From Tubiluchus corallicola (taxonomy: Eukaryota; Priapulida; Priapulimorpha; Priapulimorphida; Tubiluchidae): a DNA stretch of 46,967 bases. Below the pieces are notes generated by a model. The model did not search any database. It was given only the letters and a program-made list of their open reading frames with translations, and was not told the DNA's origin. Positions within the stretch are counted from its first letter, which is position 1. Each line of letters begins with the position of its first letter. The DNA lies in assembly GCA_030141605.1 (NCBI GenBank), contig JAQGDQ010000923.1:1-46967 (forward strand), given 5' to 3'. Positions 29,548-40,077 of the stretch are shown one piece after another. The position numbers and the translations under genes are program-made.

Positions 29548-31085
29548 AGTCATTGGTAATCTGACTTGTTACTTCGCAGGCAGTTGCTAATGTGACTTGT
29601 TACTTCTTATTGCGTTGGTAACGTGTCATGTGTTATTTTCTTCTTTCATTGTCAATGTTACTTCTTACTTCTCAGTCAAAAGTAATGTGACTTGTTACTT
29701 CTCAGGTCATTGGTAACAGTACTTGTTACTTCCCAGGTCATTGATAACGTGACTCGTTACTTCTCAGGTCATTGATATCGTGACTTGTTACTTCTCAGGT
29801 CATTGATAACGTGACTTGTTACTTCTCAGGTCATTGGTAACGTGACTTGTTACTTCTCAGGTCATTGATGTCGTGACTTGTTACTTCTCAGGTCATTGAT
29901 ATCGTGACTCGTTACTTCTCAGGTCATTGATATCGTGACTTGTTACTTCTCAGGTCATTGATAACGTGACTCGTTACTTCTCAGGTCATTGATATCGTGA
30001 CTTGTTACTTCTCAGGTCATTGATAACGTGACTCGTTACTTTTCAGGTCATTGATAACGTGACTCGTTACTTCTCAGGTCATTGATATCGTGACTTGTTA
30101 CTTCTCAGGTCATTGATATCGTGACTCGTTACTTCTCAGGTCATTGATAACGTGACTTGTTACTTCTCAGGTCATTGATATCGTGACTTGTTGCGTCTCA
30201 GGTCATTGATGTCGTGACTTGTTACTTCTCAGGTCATTGATGTCGTGACTTGTTACTTCTCAGGTCATTGATAACGTGACTTGTTACTTCTCAGGTCATT
30301 GATGTCGTGACTTGTTACTTCTCAGGTCATTGATATCGTGACTTGTTACTTCTCAGGTCATTGATATCGTGACTTGTTACTTCTCAGGTCATTGATATCG
30401 TGACTTGTTACTTCTCAGGTCATTGATAACGTGACTTGTTACTTCTCAGGTCATTGATAACGTGACTTGTTACTTCAAAGGTCATTGATGTCGTGACTTG
30501 TTACTTCTCAGGTCATTGATATCGTGACTTGTTACTTCTCAGGTCATTGATATCGTGACTCGTTACTTCTCAGGTCATTGATAACGTGACTCGTTACTTC
30601 TCAGGTCATTGATATCGTGACTTGTTACTTCTCAGGTCATTGATATCGTGACTTGTTACTTCTCAGGTCATTGATAACGTGACTTGTTACTTCTCAGGTC
30701 ATTGATAACGTGACTTGTTACTTCTCAGGTCAATGATAACGTGACTTGTTACTTCTCAGGTCATTGATGTCGTGACTTGTTACTTCTCAGGTCATTGATG
30801 TCGTGACTTGTTACTTCTCAGGTCATTGATAACGTGACTTGTTACTTCTCAGGTCATTAATATCGTGACTTGTTACTTCTCAGGTCATTGATATCGTGAC
30901 TTGTTACTTCTCAGGTCATTGATATCGTGACTTGTTACTTCTCAGGTCATTGATATCGTGACTTGTTACTTCTCAGGTCATTGATAACGTGACTTGTTAC
31001 TTCTCAGGTCATTGATAACGTGACTTGTTACTTCTCAAGTCATTTGTAATGCGACTTGCCATTTCGCAGGTCACTGGAGTGCGAT
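29548..31085. repeat. 31-bp tandem satellite (about 48 units) with variant order
   Basis: The 31-base unit contains GTTACTTCTCAGGTCATTGA and then (TAAC/TATC/TGTC)GTGACTT. The first five units (29548-29700) and the last one or two are degenerate; the middle is nearly perfect. The main variable positions are AAC, ATC or GTC after TTGAT, and C or T in GACT(C/T)GTT. Each unit carries AGGTCA and a downstream TGAC in inverted orientation. Frames crossing the right edge (31025-31213) are unsupported. Confidence 0.97.
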
Positions 31086-31735
31086 TTACAAAGAAAAAAA
31101 ATCTGAGACAACTGGTCATCATTTCATTTGCTGATTGCTGTCTTTTCGGTCATCCGCCAAGTGATTTACAGCTTAACAGACAGTTCCTCTTCGTCAAGTC
31201 TGTTTCTTCTTAGGTGCATCACTTGTCATGGGACCTACTTGCTTCTCAGGTCCTTTTAGTCAAGCAATTTACAGCTTTCGTAAAAGATTAACGCTGCGGG
31301 ATTTGTTGCTCATGTGGTCATTGGTCGTATAATGCTTCACTTGACAAGCCTGAGAAGCTTATGCCGTAAGAAAGTTGTTAGAACTCTCCAAGCAGGCTTA
31401 CTTGCCGAAGGTGATTAGACTGAAGACGAGCGACCAGTCTTCTCATCCTGGATGTTATTGCTGATCTCACAGGAATCTGTCGGTCAGCCTTGAAAATAGA
31501 AAACCTAGAGTTGGGTGATTTAAACTTAATGCCAGTAGTCCATCACATGCTAAAGAACACGGGTTGTTTTTTCTCTTTCGAGACTTATTTGCGACTGACT
31601 AAAATAGTCTCACTCTTTGTGGTAGGTATTAGTTTAATCGCTTTTTAAGTACCGGATTTTGCTTATACGAAATGTGGAGCTAAAACAGAGTGTTTGCGTG
31701 TAAATGCTGCAAAATTTGAAATATCTTGCAGTGCA
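31086..31735. other. Right flank of the 31-bp array, no gene seen
   Basis: Echoes of the array unit persist (TTGCTTCTCAGGTCC near 31229). The rest has no recognisable coding or repeat content. Confidence 0.45.
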
Positions 31736-31951
31736 GATGTAGCTGAGGTGGTATGCATAGACGTTTTCACACACACGGGCGTATCCAAGATCAGATGTAG
31801 TATAGACGTTTTTACACACACGGGCGTATCCAAGATCAGATGTAGCTGAGGTGGTATGCATAGACGTTTTTACACACACGGGCGTATCCAAGATCATATG
31901 TAGCTGATGTGGTATGCATATTTGTTTTTACACACACGGGCGTATCAAAGA
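31736..31951. repeat. 58-bp tandem repeat (four units)
   Basis: Each unit contains GATGTAGCTGAGGTGGTATG and TTTACACACACGGGCGTATC. Units start at about 31736, 31794 (with a 16-base internal deletion), 31836 and 31894 (diverged at its right end). The minus-strand frame across it (31634-31897) is repeat-derived. Confidence 0.9.
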
Positions 31952-32106
31952 TTTTACGTCCCATAGGCAGGTAGTTTAATCTCGCTCGTCTCTATTTTGG
32001 ATTGATGTAAAATTCAATAGACAACTACTTGTGATGTATTAGTAGCGTCTGCGCGGTTATTGTTAATGCATAGTTCTCATAAACAAGCATTTTTCGCGAG
32101 CGGATA

Positions 32107-32350
32107 TTAAAGGAAGACAGGATGATTTTTCATATACTACCCCATTTTCAAGTCCGTTCAAAAGCAAACATTTTAACACAATTAATACTGCAAAAGCGTT
32201 TCTGATAATTAAATAATAGATTAAAAACTTAATTAACGGCGGGCTAGCCCGACTATTAATGACATCACAAACTAACATGATTTTCAACAGCAAAAATATT
32301 CCACGAGCGTTTTGACCTATAGTTTAAAATTAGGTCCGTTTATGTTTTAA
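32107..32350 (+). mobile_element. Family A MITE, internally deleted copy
   Basis: TTAA (32107-32110) plus AGGAAGACAGGATGATTTTT. The copy follows the family to CCACGAGCG (about 32309) and then jumps to TTTTGACCTATAGTTTAAAA near the right end, closing at TTAA (32347-32350). About 380 internal bases are absent relative to 5077-5706. Confidence 0.85.
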
Positions 32351-32485
32351 AAATTTTTCAGTCCTAGGTTGGGCCAGGGAACCTAAAACCTGGCGCCCTA
32401 GGCAGCTAGACTACAGCATAATTAGCCTATTGGTAAATACGCCTCTGTTTAACACCCACTACTAAAGTTAGTTAACATGGCTACC

Positions 32486-32694
32486 TTAACTGTCGTTTAC
32501 CAAACATCCGGAATGCGTTATGCGTTATCCACCTGTGGAACAGCTGTATATAAAAACCTCAATAGGAAATAACTGCAGAAAAAATAACGCATGTCTAATA
32601 AATGAGTGTATTGAAAACATTTTAAGCCGATTTTATCTATTTCGTAACCGCGCAAACGCATACGCATTCGAGATGTCTGGTAAAGGCCACTTAA
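32486..32694. mobile_element. Family E MITE, copy 2 (TTAA-flanked)
   Basis: TTAA at 32486-32489 and 32691-32694. Inverted termini CTGTCGTTTACCAAACATCC and, reversed, GTGGCCTTTACCAGACATC. Interior words are shared with 24060-24279 (AATAGGAAATA-like, CAGAAAAA, CGCATACGCATTCG). Confidence 0.8.
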
Positions 32695-32838
32695 TCCGTT
32701 GTGTATCGTAGGTTGCCTGTTCTCATTGAGGACAAAGCTTTGTGTGGTAGTCACGGCTTTAACTCACAAAATCTTAGGTACATTTCGTAGAGAAGACAAA
32801 GTTCCCTTTTAAAACTGAAACATTTTTATTTTTCGCAG

Positions 32839-32874
32839 GAACTTTCTTCCTTCAAGGATTTCCTCAACTGTAAG
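32839..32874 (+). CDS. Candidate 36-base microexon (very tentative)
   Basis: TTTTTATTTTTCGCAG directly precedes, and GTAAAG follows AAG, so both splice sites are well formed. The enclosed 36 bases read ELSSFKDFLNCK in one frame. No neighbouring exon is identified. Confidence 0.2.
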
Positions 32875-33090
32875 GTAAAGATAACAAGAATTAAAAAAAA
32901 CTACAGAATAAACTACATGTAAAGTGTAAGTATACAGTGACGTTAAAATAAGAGATACAAAATTCATTAAGAAGCTGTATTAAAAACTAAATTAGAAGAA
33001 ACTTTACAATTAGCAATTAAGAAAAGACGAAATCAAAGTGAAGCCGACCAACTCATCCGAAATCTACTTGCATGGTCTAGATCTTGAATT

Positions 33091-33318
33091 TTGGAGTTTG
33101 AAAATGTATGTACCTGTCGGGAAGGAGTTAAGGAGCCCTTGTTAATTCGAAAACACAATCCGTCATTGAACATTGTACAGTCGTATAGCCGGATTCCCAC
33201 TCAAAGTGTTTTAACTCTTAATCGACCAAAGAGGAGTAAAAAATTACCCCAGCAGTGTTTGCTCATATTTTTTATATTGATGCACACAACGAAACATTTT
33301 CAAACTAGTAGTGATTAG
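33091..33318 (+). pseudogene. Retroelement relic resembling a GIY-YIG C-terminal segment (Penelope-like or related)
   Basis: The plus frame reads LEFENVCTCREGVKEPLLIR, then KHNPSLN and YSRIPTQSVLTLNRPKRSKK. The REGVKEPLLIRKHNPSLN segment matches the form R-GVKEAIYIRKHNPSLNRD found after the GIY-YIG nuclease core in Penelope-like and some other invertebrate retroelements. A stop (TGA, about 33085) truncates it upstream, and the Arg-Asp after PSLN is lost. Decayed fragment. Confidence 0.55.
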
Positions 33319-33629
33319 ATTTATTTCGACTTGTTATGCAACCATACCTTGGTTTTGTTGAAAACTATTATTCATGCTTTTTTTACAAATGTATGCCAGA
33401 TAGTACGTGTCGTGGGGTAAGTTGTTACCCGTCTTTGTCTTTCATGTAGACAAAATTTTTAAGATGGCACAGCAATATTTTTCTTTCTGGTAACACCAAA
33501 TGCTTACCTTGACAACTAAGAAGTGCTGCAAACCTTTAATTACAGCCTGTAGTTCTGCAAAGTGATTTTTCTAACAATCTACTGAAGACATCTCACATTA
33601 AATTTTGGGGAAATTCTTCATTTAGTAAT
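33319..33629. other. AT-rich spacer, no gene seen
   Basis: No recognisable feature. It lies between the retroelement relic and a small acidic ORF. Confidence 0.4.
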
Positions 33630-33794
33630 ATGGCCGGAACTTTAGCTATACAGGTGGCTAAGCTTGAAGCTGATGAAGATGACATTTTACAAGATCCAGT
33701 AAGTGAGGATGAGATAGATGCCTTAGAATTAAACTGTGAACATCATTTGTCTATCATGTCACAAGGCTTGATAAACCATGCGAAAGTAATATAG
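33630..33794 (+). CDS. Small acidic ORF, 54 residues (unknown; possible transposase start or exon)
   Basis: From ATG (33630) the frame reads MAGTLAIQVAKLEADEDDIL, QDPVSEDEIDALEL and on to TAG (33792-33794). The acidic SEDEID stretch is protein-like and recalls the acidic N-terminal leader of piggyBac-type transposases, but nothing catalytic follows, so this is only a guess. A GTAAGTGAGG donor-like sequence lies inside the frame (after GATCCA), so the real coding part, if any, could end there. Confidence 0.25.
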   Translation: MAGTLAIQVAKLEADEDDILQDPVSEDEIDALELNCEHHLSIMSQGLINHAKVI

Positions 33795-35961
33795 CTCAAT
33801 AGTACAGTGATGGAATACCTCTTTGTATCATTCCTACCTCATAATTCTACGACAACTTGACCCAGAACTTGGTTTTGTACTAATAGGGGCACCTCGATTG
33901 CTGGTCATTCTATCCAGTTAGTAACACATATTAAGCAAAAATTTCATGGGTAATTTTTACCCCGCTTGATCTTTAGTGGTCGGCTAAGGGTTAACCATCG
34001 TTCAGTCACGTGTAGTCTTTTTATACAAAATGCCCCAAAACAAGACTCAGAATTCTTCTACTATGCATGCACAAATTGTACATATATCAAGGTAAATATG
34101 TTGATTAGTTTTCTGCCTTAGGTGGCATTATATAACAGCCGCTCTATCACATCAATGCTCAACCTATCATCTGAGTGATGATAGCTTGGACAAGGAAGTT
34201 TCTAATTCTACACTGCCTGTGTAATTACACAGTTCAGAACAAGAGGAACTGTTCTCATCATTATACTCTCTAGCAGCCGTTATTAGCTTTTCCGGAAACA
34301 TGAAAGACTGATGTTACTCTGACTGCACGCTAAATGAGAAAACTAAATGAAGATCTGAGCTAATCAACGGACGCCATAGGCGCACGAGGCGCGGGGATGG
34401 TGGGTGGTGGTGGTGGGGGTGGGTTGGTTTGAGTCAGCGGTTGCCCTCCCAGACCAAATGAATTTTACGTTTTCAGGGCGAATAATTGTATAATAAAATT
34501 TGCAAATTTAATAATGAATATTAAAAATGTTTAAAATGACAAGAATAAAACTTTTAAAGTTCACGAGGCTTTAAAGAATGCAAATCTAAACTTACACTTA
34601 AACATTTTCTAAAAAAATTCTGCTTGAAAAATGAAAATTGTAAAGTTCACTTTTGGCAAAAAGTTTTTCACAGTTTTTATTTTAACATTAAATTTACGCA
34701 TGTTTACGTTCAATACAGGATTTAACAATGTCGTTGTATCATTTGAAATAGGAACTCCGATTAGAAAGAGTTGTAAATTACGTTACTTTATTAAACACCG
34801 TTCATTACCTTGGGCTTAAAGTTTGTTTAAAAAACATTTCCAGCTTTCTATTGTCTTGAGTGTCTGGGTTACAGGGTTAAGCGATGCACGTCGGGGGTTG
34901 CGAATGGCTTCACAAGTTGACTAGCCTAGAACCTCTCTTCATCTAAATCTGCCCTGAGCAGTCCTATAAATGTTGTTTTTAAACACTTCTGTCAGTCTAT
35001 ATCCTATACAAGTATGTACGCCGCTGTTTGAACTTCTTTGGAATTTTTAGAGAATGGCAATTTTCAGGGCAAATTTTTTGGGCAACCCCCCCCCCCCCCC
35101 CCATTGAGACGTCCTCGCGTTCTCCTGTGCCACACGCAATGTTACATAAATGCAAGTAAGTAGTTACACGATTCAAATCAACCCTCCTCGTTTACCTCAA
35201 GCATCACAGTAGTTTCACCTTTCAGCTTTGACTGCAGTGCAACATTGTATTAGCTTCTCATATACGTTTACATAAAATTACAGCTAGGCCTCCTAGGGCA
35301 CAAACTTCCGATTCCGCTTAGGGCACAAGCTTCCGTTTCACTTTGCACGTCACCTGGTGCGATTATTAAATAATAAAATTTTTTGGATACACGGCAAAAT
35401 ACAGTGTTTTCAAAGATATGTTTCCCTACATTATTGTGCCCTTTGACGTCACTATGACATCACTATTTGTCTACACAGATGTCACCTTGAAGCACTTTTA
35501 TTGTCAAAAACAAACTTGCGCGCCATTATCTGGAATCATTAGTAAAACACTTTTCGCTACAATGTACGTACATACAATTTTTTGGAAATACGTGAAAGGC
35601 TGAAGTTTTGTAACGCTTAAAAATGCAGCAAAACTCGTCAGCGTTGCATCAATGATTAGCAATCGCTTTGAAAACCTTGATGATCGTTTTGGATGCATTT
35701 TGATAACGGAAAACTGCTAATTAATGTCTTGTCAGTGTTAATTATTTTTAAGTTAATGTGATAGCATCAACGACCGCTAATAGGTTCACCATTTTTACTG
35801 AATCATTGACTTAACGTGAAACCAGCGTATTTTGATTATTGATTGATTGATTATAATTTTTTCAGACCAGAAAATGCATATAGAAAACAAAACATAAAAT
35901 CAATGAAATCAAAATTGACTTAACTAAGATGTAATTGCCAAAAATAGTGATTAAATTAATG
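33795..35961. other. Repeat-fragment mosaic, no gene seen
   Basis: 34375-34480 (G-rich GGTGGTGGTGGGGGTGGG, then GCCCTCCCAGACCAAATGAA) is an inverted relative of 26094-26160. 35066-35102 (TTTTCAGGGCAAA-type sequence with a C run of about 18) is a further piece of the same family. TAGGGCACAAGCTTCCG-type words repeat at 35295-35335. Frames 34631-34819, 35418-35603 and 35504-35698 are unsupported. Confidence 0.4.
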
Positions 35962-36070
35962 GCACGCACACGCACACACACACGCGCACACGCACACGCA
36001 CACACACACGCGCACACGCACACACACGCACGCACGCACACACACACACACACGCACACTCTCACACACA
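35962..36070. repeat. (CA)/(CGCA)n microsatellite
   Basis: About 108 bases of CACACG/CGCACA units. Alternating purine-pyrimidine, Z-DNA-prone. The complementary-strand counterpart type occurs at 22890-23005. The Cys/Val/Arg-repeat minus frame is an artefact. Confidence 0.95.
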
Positions 36071-36489
36071 TATATACATACGATTATATTACAAGACTAT
36101 AATTACATTTACACAATTATTAGCTAATATTAAAATTATAACACAATCAATGTAGGTATCACCTAAAGTACATAGACCACCAGAAGAAATATTTAGGCCT
36201 AAATAAAAAAATAAGATCACTAAATTCAAAACAATAAGTATACACTAATTATTGTTATTTATTGAAAATAACTACAGATAAAAAAACTTGAATACAAAAC
36301 TGAAACGTATCAGATTGGTGAAAAAAATCTATAACCACACAGTACCACCAGACGTTTATCTACACAAGACTAGGCTAAGCTAGGGCAAATACATGTAAAA
36401 CAATAGAAAGCTTTTTTACTTGGCAAACCTGATTAAAACCTAAAAACTTATTGATCACCGATAGAAAGCAACTAACTTAGACTAATGAA

Positions 36490-36955
36490 ATTTTATTTTT
36501 TTTATTTAAAGTTTATTTCAGCATATAAGAATACCATATAAAGGTTAAAAATTTACACGAAAAATTAAGAAACACTATATGTTACTATTAAAAGCTACGA
36601 AAATTTACAAAAATATAATAAAAATATACACAAAAATTAAAAATGCAAAGCTTCAGTTAAAAAGCCAGCAGTTACTACATCAATAAATCATGCCCATCTT
36701 CTAAATTTTCTACTATAAAGTCTCACATCAGTTTGGTAGCATGCATGACTTACAATAAAATTTGCTGCTAAAAAGCATTCTTGCTCTTAAACTATAGGCA
36801 GAGTGACGCACCAGTACTTTAAAATGTTTTATATTATTTTCTGCACATACTGTATCATAAACATAATATGTGAAAAACCTGTGAAGTGCAATGTTGGTTA
36901 AACCGTATGCTTTGAAATTAGTCCATAAGTTATTACTATTACAACGTAAAAAGAA
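36490..36955 (-). pseudogene. Possible minus-strand LINE 3' end (tentative)
   Basis: On the minus strand an ATG-less open frame (36728-36955, 75 codons) reads NNLWTNFKAYGLTNIALHRF ... VLVRHSAYSLRARMLF and ends at TGA. About 190 bases later comes AATAAACTTTAAATAAAAAA (minus), like a retrotransposon tail. The order frame, UTR, A-rich tail fits a LINE C-terminus, but no diagnostic motif is present. Confidence 0.3.
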
Positions 36956-37290
36956 TTACGGGACCACTGACAGAAAAAATATTACGTCGATATGCGAACT
37001 CGCGGCATAAAGTGAAAGCGTAGACGAAAGGTCAATGCCACTGACTATGCGATGTATTTCCTATTGCTTTCAACTATTGTGTAGTCAGCTAACAATGTAA
37101 CAGCAATAAGCTTTGCTTTAATATAATTTACTTTAACGAACTAAACGTAAAAACTATCACAAAAATTATAGACATTTGCAGCGGAAAGAATTTATCAATT
37201 TATTTATCGCAGCCAATCAACGGTAACCAAATTTATGTAATCAGTGGCAACATTTTCGCGAACCCATGGCGCCATCCAGCATCGAATGCA
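36956..37290. other. Spacer, no gene seen
   Basis: AT-rich between the possible LINE end and the next family A element; nothing recognised. Confidence 0.4.
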
Positions 37291-37885
37291 GGAAACATGA
37301 TGATTTTCCATATCCTACTCCATATTGAAGTGCTTTGAAAAGTATAGATTTTAACACATATAATATTGGAAAAGCATTTCTGATAACTAAACAATAGATT
37401 AAAATCTTAGTTAACAAACTTAACGGCGAGCGAGCCCAACTATTGACGACGTCACAACTGAACATAATTTTCAGAAGCACAAACATTCCATGAGCGTTTT
37501 GCACATGTTTGCAAAGCGAAAATTGAAATACAGTGCTGCTATACAACATTCCGTGTGTTATATTACAACTCAGGTTTTAAGATAAAAATTTTAAATTTAC
37601 TGCTGTGCTCAAGCATGTGTGTATTACGTCAGAAACAAACAGCTCTGAATTGAGAGGTACAGCACCTGTTTTTCATGCAACGCGTTTCCAAAACGCAGGC
37701 GCTAGCGCTCATCTAACCAACGAACGGCAAAATGCATGTAACAGTGAAAAACTAGTGGCGTTAAAGCGAAATTGCTTTTCTTTGGCAATAATTCTTTCAC
37801 ATAAGTCATTTTGAAAAAAATAGCATGCCGCTTCCTTTCGATATTTTCACAAATAGATTGTTTTGACCAACAGTTTAAAATTGTA
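37291..37885 (+). mobile_element. Family A MITE, left member of the second inverted pair
   Basis: Begins near GGAAACATGATGATTTTCCA (the outer TTAA is lost) and runs to AGTTTAAAATTGTATACGCT. It follows the family interior throughout (AGAAACAAACAGCTCTGAAT, TACAGCACCTGTTTTTCATG). Termini are more diverged than in other copies. Frames 37241-37549, 37605-37814 and 37702-37947 lie in it and are not conserved. Confidence 0.8.
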
Positions 37886-38744
37886 TACGCTTTTGCTTCG
37901 AGCATCCTTTCAGAGAGAGAACACCACAAGCGTCTCCTGTGCCCCATTGAACTTCCGAAAGCCGGATGGACTAGTTAACGTTGCTTCGAAACGTTTCCCT
38001 ATCATTTGTGGCTACACTCTACAATTCAAGACGGCAATTTTTTTTCAAAGTTTCAATGAAATGCTGATGCTACAGTTGCCGTTGCTGTTTGTGCTCATGG
38101 CTTGGCTGCTTGGCTATTTTTATGGACACTGTAGACTTCGGCTGCTAGGCGGTAAAGTTAGTTATAATATACGCCTACAGGACTCATAGGGCAAAGTAAG
38201 TAAGTTGGCCTATTAAGTAAAGATTGTCAAAGTTAAATAATTAAAATCTGTAAATGCTACAATTATATTATAATTATCTTTGTCAGACAGCTAACTAACT
38301 TTAGTAATTAACAATAATTCCAATTGTATGAAGTAAATAACCTTAATTTAAATAACTTAACTATTGACCAGTTTATAGTACTTGTAAAGTTCACGTAATA
38401 AGGGCAAAGTTGCAATCCAGGCATATGTTACATATACTAGGGTATTTATTTGTTTCAAGTTCTTCAATTAATATTTCTGTACTTTATCGGCCTGCAAATA
38501 GAGGCCTCGTTTGTATTTATTCATTTGTGTATAAAGTATTTACGTAATAAAGAGATATCATCATTATCATCATTATGTTATCATTATAGACCCATGTAAC
38601 TATTGTACCGGCAGATTGCAAATGATTTATGCCATTTTGTATTAAGGTAGTTTTGTGAATTAATGAAGTGCTTTCCACCGCTTTTAACTTGCTTGTGTTT
38701 ACTAGCTAGTTTTGCACGCTTAAACGCCCCGTGGTTTGTTAGAC
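37886..38744. other. Loop between inverted family A copies, includes a possible LINE 3' tail
   Basis: At 38440-38590 the sequence (TTTATCGGCCTGCAAATAGA, then ACGTAATAAAGAGATATCAT and (ATC)n) looks like a LINE 3' end on the plus strand. The plus frame 37863-38189 begins in the MITE and contains a hydrophobic stretch (MLMLQLPLLFVLMAWLLGYF) but has no recognisable family. I do not call it a gene. Confidence 0.4.
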
Positions 38745-39354
38745 TTAAAGCAAAATTGGACCCAATCTTAAATTGTAGATCAAAACAATCTACTCTTTAA
38801 AATATTGAAAGAAAACATGCTATTTTTTCAAAAATGACTTACATAAAAGAATTATTACTACACAACACAATTTCCCGTTCGCGCTGCTTGTTCTTTGCTG
38901 TTACATGCATTTCGCCATTCGCTAGTTACACGGGCACTAGCGCCTGCATTTCGAAAACGCATTGCACAAAAAACAGGTATTGTACCTCTCAGTTCAGATG
39001 TGTTCGTTTATGCATTCGACAGCTCATGCGTGAGCATAGCGGTAAATTTAAAATTTGAATTTTTATCTTGAAACTTGCCTAGTTTATTACAACACACCGA
39101 ATATCTTACAATAGCACTGTACTTTAGTTTTCGCTTTCGCAAACACGTGTAACAGGCTCATGGAATGTTTTTGCTGTGAAAGTTGTTAGTTTGTGATGTC
39201 ATCAATAGTTGGGAACGGCCGCCGTTTATTATATTTTTAATCTATAATTTAATTATTAGAAACGCTTTTGCAGTATTAATTGTGTGAAAATGTATACTTT
39301 TGATCGGACTTGAAAATGGGATAGTAAATGAAAAATCGTTCTGTTTTCCTTTAA
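38745..39354 (-). mobile_element. Family A MITE, right member of the second inverted pair
   Basis: TTAA at 38745-38748 and 39351-39354, about 602 bp inside. Inverted relative to 37291-37885, same relative orientation as 4357-4938. Interior words are shared (TGCACAAAAAACAGG, AACTTGCCTAGTTT, TTTGTGATGTCATCAATAG). Confidence 0.85.
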
Positions 39355-40077
39355 CTATACAGTATGTGTAGCAGGTCAAATAATCATGTTCTGAGTGTAG
39401 CATCTTTCTCGCCGAGCACATAATGCAGATCGGGGACCTCATGAAGCATTTGATTTAACATTTTCAAGGGGCGTATGGTTAATAGTTTTGGCAGTAAATA
39501 AGAAAATAGATGCTAACAAACCCTTTTCAGAAAAAACACTGGATTGCTATTTTTATGACTTTCTTAGTACACTGCCCAATTCACACATAGGGCTATAAAA
39601 AGAACCCCTGCGTTCAAATACGCATTGGCTGCATGAATCCCTCGCATTGCATACTCCCCCTGGGTAATTTTCGCCCATAGCCGTGCGCTATATCTTCCTT
39701 AATAACATTTCAAATTGCTACAAAGGCAAAATTATTGTCTCGTAACGTATTGCTCCGAGGAATTATTATTTTTTGCAGGCAGACAGCAGCCACCGGGAAA
39801 TAGAATACACGCGTCCGTATTTAAAAGCAATATGTGTCCACGCATGCATGTAAATTTTGAACGCGTTGGTTGAAAGCATTAGTAAAATTTCTGCAAAATT
39901 ATTAATGGCTTTCATTTTGTATGGCAAGGTTTGCGAGATCCAGAGAGCACATATAGCGCTACCCTAACAAAACCCCCTTAATCTAAAATGCCTCACTTTA
40001 ATACTTTTAGTGCTTGCAGTTTGAATGATTTGTGTACATTTTGCCTACATCAACATCAATTTGCAGCTGTAATGAAC
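39355..40077. other. Spacer, no gene seen
   Basis: No shared repeat or supported coding region found. The frame 39988-40224 runs into the family B element. Confidence 0.4.

Noticed and set aside
37863-38189. 108-residue frame with a hydrophobic segment
   Set aside because: Its start lies inside a MITE arm, no family is recognised, and AT-rich sequence easily yields hydrophobic stretches.
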